From: Paracoccaceae bacterium
Lineage (GTDB): Bacteria > Pseudomonadota > Alphaproteobacteria > Rhodobacterales > Rhodobacteraceae
Reading direction: 5' to 3'
Assembly: GCA_020832725.1 (NCBI GenBank)
Contig: JAFIEC010000351.1
Span: forward strand, 1-9,971
DNA: 9,971 bases
Part shown: positions 5,102 to 9,971 of the stretch, one piece after another
Layout of the letters: each line of letters begins with the position of its first letter
How positions within the stretch are numbered: the first letter of the stretch is position 1
Notes under the pieces: model-generated
What the model saw: the letters and a program-made list of their open reading frames with translations, nothing else
Database searches by the model: none
What the model was told of the DNA's origin: nothing
Translations under genes and position numbers: made by a program

Positions 5102-6007
5102 CTAGCCGGACCGCAGCCGCACCGGCTCGCTTCGGGCAAGGTTGACGAATTCGGCCATGAACGGCTGTTCAGCATCGCTCTCCCGCGTGGCGGCGTACAG
5201 CCTGCGGGTACGACCCTCGCGCGTCAGCGGTCGGGTGATATAGTCTCCCGAAGATCGTATGTCGCGCACGACCCAGTCGGGCAGCACGGTCACGCCGCGC
5301 CCGGAGGCCACCAGAAGCATGATCACCGCGGTCAGTTCCACCTGACGGATCGCCCGCGGCTCCACGCCCGCCGGGCCGAGAAGCTCGGTGAACACATCGA
5401 GCCGACCACGCTCTACCGGATAGGTGATCAGTGTCTGGCCCCGGAAATCCGCAGCCTCGACCCACGCGCGCGCGGCCAGAGGGTGGGAGGCGGCGGCGAC
5501 GAAGACAGGCTGATAATCGAAGAGCGGCAGAAAGCGCACCCCGGGAATGTCCTCGGGGTCGGAGGAGACGACGAGGTCGATCTCCTCGCGCAGAAGGGCG
5601 GGCAGGGCGTCAAAGCTCAGGCCGGGCCTGATGTCCACATCCACGTCGGCCCACGACTTGCGAAAGCGCTCCAGCACGGGGAACAGCCATTCAAAGCAGG
5701 CATGGCACTCGATGGCCATATGCAGCCGTCCGACCCGCCCCGCCTTCTGGGCGCGGAATTCCTCTTCAAGCGCCGCGACCTCGGGCAGGACCCGGTCGGC
5801 AAGACGCAGCAGCTTGTGCCCGGCCGCCGACAGGCGCATCGGGCGCGAGCGTCGCACGAAAAGCGACATCCCCACCTGTGCCTCGATGCCCTTGATCTGG
5901 TGCGACAGCGCCGATTGGGTGATGTTGAGCTGATCTGCCGCCCGCGCCAGCCCCCCGGCCTCGTGGATGGCCTTGATGCTGCGCAGGTGACGGAACTCGA
6001 TATTCAC
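5102..6007 (-). CDS. metR: LysR-type transcriptional regulator MetR
   Basis: This is a LysR-family regulator that in E. coli senses homocysteine and activates methionine genes. The N-terminal winged helix-turn-helix covers about residues 1-60 (F-R-H-L, G-G-L-A-R-A-A-D, T-Q-S-A-L-S-H-Q-I). The effector domain carries segments close to E. coli MetR: I-E-C-H-A-C-F-E-W-L, D-L-V-V-S-S-D, L-F-D-Y and T-Y-P-V-E-R-G-R-L-D-V. GTG at 6007 is preferred: GAGG lies 6 bases upstream (6017-6014) and the protein (301 residues) then begins M-N-I-E-F-R-H-L like relatives. ATG at 6019 would add four residues with little ribosome-site support and remains possible. The gene is divergent from metF, the classic arrangement for a LysR regulator and its target, with a MetR-type box in between; the box also lies where autoregulation would be expected. 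Confidence 0.94.
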   Translation of the reverse strand: MNIEFRHLRSIKAIHEAGGLARAADQLNITQSALSHQIKGIEAQVGMSLFVRRSRPMRLSAAGHKLLRLADRVLPEVAALEEEFRAQKAGRVGRLHMAIECHACFEWLFPVLERFRKSWADVDVDIRPGLSFDALPALLREEIDLVVSSDPEDIPGVRFLPLFDYQPVFVAAASHPLAARAWVEAADFRGQTLITYPVERGRLDVFTELLGPAGVEPRAIRQVELTAVIMLLVASGRGVTVLPDWVVRDIRSSGDYITRPLTREGRTRRLYAATRESDAEQPFMAEFVNLARSEPVRLRSG

Positions 6008-6036
6008 AATCCGCCTCATCTTTTGTATGACAATTA

Positions 6037-6049
6037 TGAGTTTGTTTCA
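6037..6049. promoter_or_regulatory. MetR-type operator between metR and metF
   Basis: TGAG-N5-TTCA (6037-6049) matches the MetR consensus TGAA-N5-TTCA at 7 of 8 positions, and the surrounding bases extend the dyad as ATGA-N7-TCAT (6036-6050). It is in the 90-base space between the divergent starts, about 49 bases before the metF ATG and 30 bases before the metR GTG. I could not assign confident -35/-10 boxes for either gene. Confidence 0.65.
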
Positions 6050-6097
6050 TGGCGGCCTCTCTGGCACAAGGGGCGGGCCGCAACAGGAGGGTGGAGC

Positions 6098-6994
6098 ATG
6101 TCTGCAGCAGTGCAACGAGACGAGGATCCGGAACGCCGGGGAATCTCGTTCGAGTTCTTCCCTCCCCGGACGATGGAGGCCAGCTTCCGGCTGTCCGAGG
6201 CGGTGCGCCTGCTGGCCCCGCTGGCCCCCGATTTCGTGTCCGTGACCTATGGTGCCGGCGGAACCACCCGCCAGCTGACCCATGAGGCGGTCGAGGCCAT
6301 TTCGCGCCACTACGGCCTGAATGTCGCGGCCCACCTGACCTGCGTGGATGCCACCCGCGAGGAGACGCTTGCCATCGCGCGGGCCTATGCCGAGGCGGGC
6401 GTGCGCGAGATCGTGGCCCTGCGCGGCGACCCGCCGAAAGGTGCGGCAGGTTTCACCCCGCATCCCGAGGGCTTTGCCGACTCGGCCGAGCTGGTGGCGG
6501 CCCTCAAGGAAGCCGGGCAGTTTCATATTCGCGTCGGAGCCTATCCCGACCCGCACCCCGATGCCCGGGACGAGCATTCCGATATCAACTGGCTGAAGCG
6601 AAAGTTCGAAGCGGGTGCCGACAGTGCCATCACGCAGTTCTTCTTCGAGCCCGAGACCTTCCTGCGCTTTCGTGACCGCTGTGCGGCGGCGGGCATTTCC
6701 GGGCCCATCATCCCGGGCATTCTTCCCATCGAGAACTGGTCCGGCGTGAAGCGCTTTGCCGCGCGATGCCAGACCCCGGTGCCCGGCTGGCTGGATGAGG
6801 CCTTCGAACAGGCAGAGCGTGAGGGGCAGGCGGAACGTCTGGCGGTCAGCCTGTGCGCCGAGATGTGCAGCAAGCTGAGGACCGAAGGGGTGGACGCGTT
6901 TCACTTCTACACGCTGAACAAGCCCGACCTGACCCGCCAGGTCTGTGCCGCACTGGGCATTCAGCCACGCGCCGCCCTGTCGGAAGTGGCCTGA
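6098..6994 (+). CDS. metF: 5,10-methylenetetrahydrofolate reductase MetF
   Basis: The 298-residue flavoprotein reduces 5,10-methylene-THF to 5-methyl-THF, the methyl donor for methionine synthesis. It is a complete MTHFR TIM barrel: S-F-E-F-F-P-P-R at the N terminus with Glu19 (equivalent of catalytic Glu28 in E. coli), V-T-Y-G-A-G-G-T-T-R, H-L-T-C-V-D, A-L-R-G-D-P-P with Asp111 (Asp120 in E. coli, next to FAD), G-A-Y-P-D-x-H-P, K-x-K-F-E-A-G-A-D-x-A-I-T-Q-F-F-F, I-P-G-I-L-P-I and a C-terminal F-H-F-Y-T-L-N-K. ATG at 6098 is chosen because AGGAGG (6085-6090) is 7 bases upstream and the length equals that of E. coli MetF. The same frame stays open upstream to 5483 but that stretch lies antisense to metR and shows no MTHFR similarity. 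Divergent transcription and the operator at 6037-6049 point to control by MetR. Confidence 0.97.
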   Translation: MSAAVQRDEDPERRGISFEFFPPRTMEASFRLSEAVRLLAPLAPDFVSVTYGAGGTTRQLTHEAVEAISRHYGLNVAAHLTCVDATREETLAIARAYAEAGVREIVALRGDPPKGAAGFTPHPEGFADSAELVAALKEAGQFHIRVGAYPDPHPDARDEHSDINWLKRKFEAGADSAITQFFFEPETFLRFRDRCAAAGISGPIIPGILPIENWSGVKRFAARCQTPVPGWLDEAFEQAEREGQAERLAVSLCAEMCSKLRTEGVDAFHFYTLNKPDLTRQVCAALGIQPRAALSEVA

Positions 6995-7025
6995 GACAGG
7001 AATCTCTGCAGGAATTCACGCATCT

Positions 7026-7067
7026 TTGACCCGGGTCAGAGCGCGGTGCCCCAGAGGGTGGCATACT
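7026..7067 (+). promoter_or_regulatory. FNR/FnrP-type site and -10 box of the peroxidase gene
   Basis: TTGA-N6-TCAG (7026-7039) matches the FNR/FixK consensus TTGA-N6-TCAA at 7 of 8 positions and contains the perfect palindrome TGACCCGGGTCA (7027-7038). Its centre (7032.5) is 29.5 bases upstream of the first base of CATACT (7062-7067), a usable -10 box, which is the exact geometry of a class II FNR promoter (site at -41.5). Transcription would start about 7074. FnrP control of ccp is known in Paracoccus; here it is predicted. Confidence 0.55.
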
Positions 7068-7071
7068 CGTG

Positions 7072-7091
7072 GCGCGGAGCATTTTCCGCGC
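7072..7091 (+). other. Hairpin just upstream of the peroxidase ribosome site
   Basis: GCGCGGA (7072-7078) and TCCGCGC (7085-7091) form a perfect 7-bp stem with a 6-base loop, ending 4 bases before the GGGAG ribosome site (7096-7100). If transcription starts near 7074, the stem would sit at the extreme 5' end of the mRNA, where it could protect the transcript. No T-run follows, so it is unlikely to be a terminator for metF. Confidence 0.4.
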
Positions 7092-7109
7092 AGACGGGAG
7101 ACCTTGATC

Positions 7110-8093
7110 ATGAGCAGATTCGCGCGCCACATCCTGCAGGGCGTAGCTGTGGCCGCATTGGCCGCCGGGGGCGCACTTGCGCAGGATGCAGCCGATTATC
7201 GCGACTTCTTCGAGCCGCTGCCGGCGCTTCCGCCGATTCCGGCGGGAACCTCGATGACCCAGGAGAAGATCGATCTCGGATTGATGCTGTTCTTCGAGCC
7301 GCGCATTTCTGCCAGCGGGATCATCAGTTGCGCCACCTGCCACAACCCGGCCCTGGGCTGGACCGACCGCATTCCGCGCGCCACCGGTCACATGGGCCAG
7401 GTGGGTGAGCGCAACACGCCCACGGTGCTCAATTCGGGCTTTCTTGACGCGCAGTTCTGGGACGGCCGCGTGCCGGATCTCGAGGGGCAGGCGCTGGGGC
7501 CGATCGAGGCGGATGTCGAGATGGCCATGTCGCTGGACGAGGCGATCGAGCGGCTGACCGAATTCGATGTCTACCGCGAGGCCTTTGCCTTGGCGTTCCC
7601 CGACGACGATGATCCGATTCGTGCCGAGAATGTCGCCAAGGCCATCGCCTCGTTCGAGCGGACTCTGAACACGCCCAACTCTCCCTTCGACCGTTTCCTT
7701 CGGGGGGACGTGCGGGCACTGTCGCCCGAACAGCAGCGGGGCATGGTGGCGTTTGTCGATTACGGCTGTATTGCCTGCCATAACGGGCCTGCGCTGAGCG
7801 ACAGCAACTTCCACCGCTTCGAGCTGCCGGGGTCCAAGGATGAGGGGCGCTTTCTTGTGACGGGCGACGAGAACGACCGCTTCGCCTTCCGCACGCCCAC
7901 CCTGCGCAACGTCGTGCTGACCTACCCGTATTTCAACAACGGGAGCGTGGCCGATCTGCGGGATGCCATCAACCTGATGGGTCAGCAGATGCTCGGCCAG
8001 GACTTCGAGGATGATACGCTCGATGATCTGGTGGCCTTCATGCATGCGCTGACCGGCGAGATGCCCGTGGTGGCCATTCCCTCGTTGCCCTGA
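7110..8093 (+). CDS. ccpA: Periplasmic dihaem cytochrome c peroxidase
   Basis: The 327-residue product reduces hydrogen peroxide to water in the periplasm with electrons from c-type cytochromes. It has a signal peptide (R-F-A-R-H, hydrophobic 9-21, A-L-A-Q cleavage near residue 24-25) and two covalent haem motifs, C74-A-T-C77-H78 (peroxidatic haem) and C220-I-A-C223-H224 (electron-transfer haem). Other shared bacterial CCP segments are G-H94 (likely distal His equivalent), N-T-P-T-V-L-N-S, A-Q-F-W-D-G-R, A-x-G-P-I, A-F-R-T-P-T-L-R-N-V and a C-terminal I-N-L-M-G, which looks like the CCP axial-Met region rather than the Tyr-ligated MauG form. ATG at 7110 is chosen for GGGAG 9 bases upstream and a proper signal peptide; an in-frame GTG at 6945 would lie inside metF. 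It ends in a strong terminator and has an FNR-like promoter, so it is a single-gene unit probably induced at low oxygen. Confidence 0.92.
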   Translation: MSRFARHILQGVAVAALAAGGALAQDAADYRDFFEPLPALPPIPAGTSMTQEKIDLGLMLFFEPRISASGIISCATCHNPALGWTDRIPRATGHMGQVGERNTPTVLNSGFLDAQFWDGRVPDLEGQALGPIEADVEMAMSLDEAIERLTEFDVYREAFALAFPDDDDPIRAENVAKAIASFERTLNTPNSPFDRFLRGDVRALSPEQQRGMVAFVDYGCIACHNGPALSDSNFHRFELPGSKDEGRFLVTGDENDRFAFRTPTLRNVVLTYPYFNNGSVADLRDAINLMGQQMLGQDFEDDTLDDLVAFMHALTGEMPVVAIPSLP

Positions 8094-8116
8094 GCGATCC
8101 CGGCCGACGCGCTGCT

Positions 8117-8147
8117 GCGCCCCCCGCCTGTGCGGGGGGCGCTTTTT
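8117..8147 (+). terminator. Strong intrinsic terminator after the peroxidase gene
   Basis: GCGCCCCCCGC (8117-8127), loop CTGT (8128-8131) and GCGGGGGGCGC (8132-8142) form a perfect 11-bp GC-only stem followed directly by TTTTT (8143-8147). It is 24 bases after the stop codon and is the clearest terminator in the window. Confidence 0.93.
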
Positions 8148-8215
8148 CACGGGCGGGCCATGCGATAGGGTGATGCTTCGGTCCACCTGCCCGGGCCGGT
8201 CCTCCGGAGCCAGCC

Positions 8216-8701
8216 ATGACCCGACCACGGATCGCCCGAACCCCGGAAGAGATGCACCGCCTCGAGGATCTGGCGGGGCTGACGGGCCTTCAGATCATGC
8301 GCGCGATGCTGGAGGGGCGGTTGTCCGGCCCGCCCATCGCCGCGACGCTGGATTATCGCCTGCACGCGGTGGACGAGGGGAGGGTGGAGTTCCGCGGCGC
8401 GCCGGCCTTCGGCATGCTCAACCCGATGGGAAGCACCCATGGCGGGTGGTATGGCACGCTGCTCGACAGTGCGATGGGCTGCGCGGTGATGACGCGCCTT
8501 CCGGCGGGGCGAGGTTATACGACGCTGGAATACAAGATCAACATCCTGCGCGCGGTCCCGCTGGGCATGGAGATGGCCGCGATCGGCGAGTCGCGCCATG
8601 CAGGCCGATCCACCGGAGTGGCCGATGGTCGGATCGTCGGGGTCGAAGATGGCAAGCTCTATGCGCTGGGCTCGACCACCTGCCTTGTGCTGGAGGGCTG
8701 A
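8216..8701 (+). CDS. PaaI-like hotdog-fold thioesterase
   Basis: The 161-residue cytoplasmic protein belongs to the PaaI/YdiI type of hotdog acyl-CoA thioesterases, which hydrolyse (often aromatic) acyl-CoA esters; the real substrate cannot be read from sequence. The hotdog core starts around residue 44. The signature segment is N69-P-M-G-S-T-H75-G-G...L-D84-S-A-M-G, where the Asn and the Asp about 15 residues later are the expected catalytic positions, followed by the strand T-L-E-Y-K-I-N-I-L-R-A-V. The N-terminal 40 residues (R-T-P-E-E-M, G-L-T-G-L-Q-I-M-R-A-M-L-E-G) are typical of the longer proteobacterial PaaI proteins. ATG at 8216 has GGAG 6 bases upstream. It lies behind a strong terminator, so it needs its own promoter, which I could not identify with confidence in the 68 bases available. 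It converges on efp with an 8-base gap. It is not next to phenylacetate genes. Confidence 0.88.
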   Translation: MTRPRIARTPEEMHRLEDLAGLTGLQIMRAMLEGRLSGPPIAATLDYRLHAVDEGRVEFRGAPAFGMLNPMGSTHGGWYGTLLDSAMGCAVMTRLPAGRGYTTLEYKINILRAVPLGMEMAAIGESRHAGRSTGVADGRIVGVEDGKLYALGSTTCLVLEG

Positions 8702-8709
8702 GGTGAGCC

Positions 8710-9273
8710 TCAGGCGCGTTCGGAATATTCCATCGTCTCGGTGTTGACGATGATCGCCTCGCCCTCTCCGACAAAGGGCGGCACCATGACACGCACCCCG
8801 TTGTCCAGCACAGCGGGCTTGTAGCTGTTGGCGGCCGTCTGGCCCTTTACCACAGGCTCGGTCTCGCTGATGGTGCAGGTCACCTTCTGGGGAAGGCTCA
8901 TGCTGAGGGCCTCTTCCCCGTAATATTCGATGGTGACCATCATGCCGTCCTGCAGGAAGGGACGACGCTCTCCCAGAAGGTCGGCGGGAAGCTCGATCTG
9001 CTCGAAGCTCTCGGCATCCATGAACACCAGCATGCCATCGTTTTCGTAAAGGAACTGCTGGTCTTTCTGCTCCAGGCGGACACGTTCCACCTTGTCTTCG
9101 GAACGGAACCGCTCGTTCAGCTTGCGGCCATCGCGGAGGTTCTTCATCTCCACCTGGGCAAAGGCCCCGCCCTTGCCGGGCTTGACGTGGTTGACCTTCA
9201 CCGCCACCCAGAGGCCGGCGTCGTGCTCCAGCACGTTGCCGGGCCTGATTTCGTTGCCGTTGATTCTGGGCAT
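8710..9273 (-). CDS. efp: Elongation factor P
   Basis: The 187-residue product is EF-P, which binds stalled ribosomes between the P and E sites and relieves arrest at polyproline stretches. It shows the three-domain arrangement: KOW-like domain I (1-65) with Lys34 in K-P-G-K-G-G-A-F, the residue modified by EpmA-type lysylation in many bacteria; the central OB domain (F-L-Y-E-N-D-G, L-L-G-E-R-R-P-F-L-Q-D-G-M); and the C-terminal OB domain ending in the conserved G-Q-T-A-A-N-S-Y-K-P-A and G-E-A-I-I-V-N-T-E-T-M-E-Y-S-E-R. ATG at 9273 is chosen because family members begin M-P-K/R-I-N-G-N-E-I-R; no good Shine-Dalgarno precedes it. A predicted minus-strand promoter at 9311-9339 leaves a leader of only about 30 bases. 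Open codons upstream to 9498 are not EF-P sequence. The stop is 8 bases from that of the convergent thioesterase gene. Confidence 0.97.
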   Translation of the reverse strand: MPRINGNEIRPGNVLEHDAGLWVAVKVNHVKPGKGGAFAQVEMKNLRDGRKLNERFRSEDKVERVRLEQKDQQFLYENDGMLVFMDAESFEQIELPADLLGERRPFLQDGMMVTIEYYGEEALSMSLPQKVTCTISETEPVVKGQTAANSYKPAVLDNGVRVMVPPFVGEGEAIIVNTETMEYSERA

Positions 9274-9290
9274 TGCGTGCACCGCGATGA

Positions 9291-9339
9291 TTGAAGCGAA
9301 AAGCAACGCTCCTATATAGGGGGTTAGACAGGTCGGCAA
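9291..9339. promoter_or_regulatory. Divergent promoter region with shared palindromic -10
   Basis: The perfect palindrome CCTATATAGG (9311-9320) provides a -10 element on both strands. On the minus strand TTGCCG (plus positions 9339-9334) lies 17 bases from TATAGG and reads towards efp. On the plus strand TTGAAG (9291-9296) lies 16 bases from TATATA (9313-9318) and reads towards the gene at 9534. Each -35 matches TTGACA only partly, so the plus-strand direction in particular is tentative. Confidence 0.55.
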
Positions 9340-9420
9340 CCCGACTGGTGCACGTCGTTTCTGTCTCGGCGGACGGGGCGCTGAAGGGACATCAAGGCCA
9401 TGCAGCAGGGGCATGGCAGG

Positions 9421-9533
9421 CATGCAAAAACGGCAAAGCCGAATCGCCACAAAACCGCCATAGTGCAACGACGTCGAAAAAGACAAGATCAAAAACAACC
9501 ATCAATAACAGACGAAGTCGGAAGGACAACGTG
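9421..9533 (+). other. A-rich, T-poor untranslated leader
   Basis: In these 113 bases I count 51 A and 10 T, a sharp contrast to the GC-rich window. The stretch between the divergent starts (9274-9533) contains the promoter palindrome and this leader, but no gene that I can support. Apart from CGGC-AAA-GCCG (9431-9441) the leader has little self-complementarity, as expected for an open 5' UTR giving easy ribosome access. AAGGA (9522-9526) is the ribosome site of the next gene. Confidence 0.5.
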
Positions 9534-9857
9534 ATGACCGGTTACGTTGATGAGAACGCTTACAACAACGAACAGGGCGCGCGTGCGCGCAAGCTGTTTG
9601 CTGCCGTCGTGCTTGCTGCTCTGGATGACGCCATCGCCGATGACAAGAAATACGGCAATGGCGCAGAGGTCATTGCGCGCTGGGCACGATCGCGCGACGG
9701 GCGGGAGGTACTGACCTGCGCCGGTATCGATCCGAACGAGCGGGTCGTGACTGGCCTGATGGAATTCGTCCGCCGGGGTGTCCGCACCTCCGTGGCCCTC
9801 TCCCGCGAGGAGAGCGAGCGTCGCCAGCAGGCGGAGCTCGAGGCGCAGGCTGCCTGA
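9534..9857 (+). CDS. Small conserved protein, DUF6280-like
   Basis: The 107-residue product resembles a small protein widespread in Rhodobacterales that I remember as DUF6280; no function is known to me. It is soluble, without signal peptide or membrane helix. Visible parts are an acidic N terminus with N-N-E-Q-G, an Ala-rich helix (L-F-A-A-V-V-L-A-A-L-D-D-A-I), then K-K-Y-G-N-G, W-A-R-S-R-D-G-R-E-V-L and C-A-G-I-D-P-N-E-R-V-V, and a charged C-terminal tail rich in Glu, Gln and Arg that is probably helical. ATG at 9534 is chosen because AAGGA lies 7 bases upstream and the text before it has no protein-like character although the frame stays open to 9291. It is divergent from efp and probably shares its promoter region. 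The Trp-Ala-Arg-Ser-Arg-Asp and Asp-Pro-Asn-Glu-Arg segments suggest strong conservation and perhaps nucleic-acid or partner binding, which is only a guess. Confidence 0.87.
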   Translation: MTGYVDENAYNNEQGARARKLFAAVVLAALDDAIADDKKYGNGAEVIARWARSRDGREVLTCAGIDPNERVVTGLMEFVRRGVRTSVALSREESERRQQAELEAQAA

Positions 9858-9897
9858 CCTTACGGGTCGGGGTCTGTTTCAACCACGACAGAAACGG

Positions 9898-9928
9898 GCG
9901 CGCGGGGCTTGGCCGCGCGCGCGTTGTT
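9898..9928 (+). terminator. Probable terminator after the DUF6280-like gene
   Basis: GCGCGCGG (9898-9905) pairs perfectly with CCGCGCGC (9913-9920) around a 7-base loop, 40 bases after the stop codon. A short, imperfect T-tract (TTGTTT, 9924-9929) follows. A smaller stem GTTTC/GAAAC lies just upstream (about 9876-9895). The weak T-tract lowers certainty. Confidence 0.6.
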
Positions 9929-9946
9929 TAACGGAGTAGCGTGGCC

Positions 9947-9971
9947 ATGTCGCTATTTGGCCCGCGGGGTT
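9947..9971 (+). CDS. Possible start of a further gene, cut by the window edge
   Basis: ATG at 9947 (in frame with GTG at 9941) opens a frame M-S-L-F-G-P-R-G that runs off the window. GGAG (9933-9936) lies 10 bases before ATG and 4 bases before GTG. Eight codons are too few to name a product; the evidence is only position after a likely terminator and a plausible ribosome site. Confidence 0.35.

Noticed and set aside
5483..6097. The metF frame stays open about 615 bases upstream, across metR.
   Set aside because: It is antisense to the clearly recognisable metR, shows no MTHFR or other family features, and metF has an ideal ribosome site at 6085-6090.
6945..7109. Longer peroxidase start at GTG 6945.
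   Set aside because: It begins inside metF and would bury the signal peptide behind 55 unrelated residues.
6846..8228. Long minus-strand frame opposite the peroxidase gene.
   Set aside because: Shadow frame; it runs through a strong terminator and the plus strand has both haem motifs and signal peptide.
9413..9463. A 16-codon frame (ATG 9413 to TAG 9461-9463) in the A-rich leader, a possible upstream ORF.
   Set aside because: Too short to support; no convincing ribosome site and no way to test conservation here.
9274..9498. Upstream extension of the efp frame to 9498.
   Set aside because: The extra residues are not EF-P sequence; family members begin at the Met encoded at 9273, and the predicted efp promoter lies inside the extension.
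9291..9533. Upstream extension of the DUF6280-like frame to 9291.
   Set aside because: Composition is A-rich leader-like with no protein character, and a clear AAGGA site precedes ATG 9534.
1..9971. Searched by eye for CRISPR arrays, insertion sequences, tRNA genes, phage or toxin-antitoxin modules.
   Set aside because: No direct repeat arrays, transposase motifs, tRNA cloverleaf or related genes were seen; composition is uniform except for the A-rich leader near 9421-9533 and the short promoter region near 4795-4845.

Overview
The window is a high-GC chromosomal segment of an alphaproteobacterium, most likely a member of the Rhodobacteraceae (Rhodobacter/Paracoccus-like). This is inferred from the protein sequences (glcDEF, a divergent metR-metF pair, a K-P-G-K-G elongation factor P next to a small Rhodobacterales-type DUF protein), not from any marker gene. 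No mobile element, CRISPR array, rRNA or tRNA is visible. It is mostly core metabolism and stress genes; I see no new multi-gene defence or biosynthetic system. The interesting material is in the regulatory DNA between the genes.

Layout. 1-3223 (+): the glycolate oxidase operon glcD (5' end outside the window), glcE and glcF, which oxidises glycolate to glyoxylate using FAD and Fe-S subunits. glcF appears to start on a rare ATT codon. 3295-4146 (+): an exported trypsin/V8-like serine protease whose Shine-Dalgarno lies in a small hairpin. 4266-4736 (+): an IbpA-type small heat-shock protein, preceded by a sigma-32-like promoter that overlaps the protease stop codon and by a leader ending in a ROSE-type RNA thermometer hairpin. 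4907-5098 (+): a 63-residue protein of no recognised family, a zinc ribbon followed by one membrane helix, with its own TTGACA promoter and structured leader. 5102-6007 (-) and 6098-6994 (+): the methionine regulator metR and the divergent 5,10-methylenetetrahydrofolate reductase metF, with a MetR-type operator between them. 7110-8093 (+): a periplasmic dihaem cytochrome c peroxidase behind a well-spaced FNR/FnrP-type site and ending in a strong intrinsic terminator. 8216-8701 (+): a PaaI-like hotdog thioesterase. 8710-9273 (-): elongation factor P. 9534-9857 (+): a DUF6280-like small protein. EF-P and the small protein are divergent and share a palindromic -10 region. A last gene may begin near 9941-9947 and runs out of the window.

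Functional links: glcDEF form one enzyme; MetR probably controls metF; the protease and Hsp20 are both proteostasis-type genes, possibly both thermally or structurally controlled at translation; the peroxidase is probably switched on at low oxygen. The remaining genes look like unrelated neighbours, each with its own control region.
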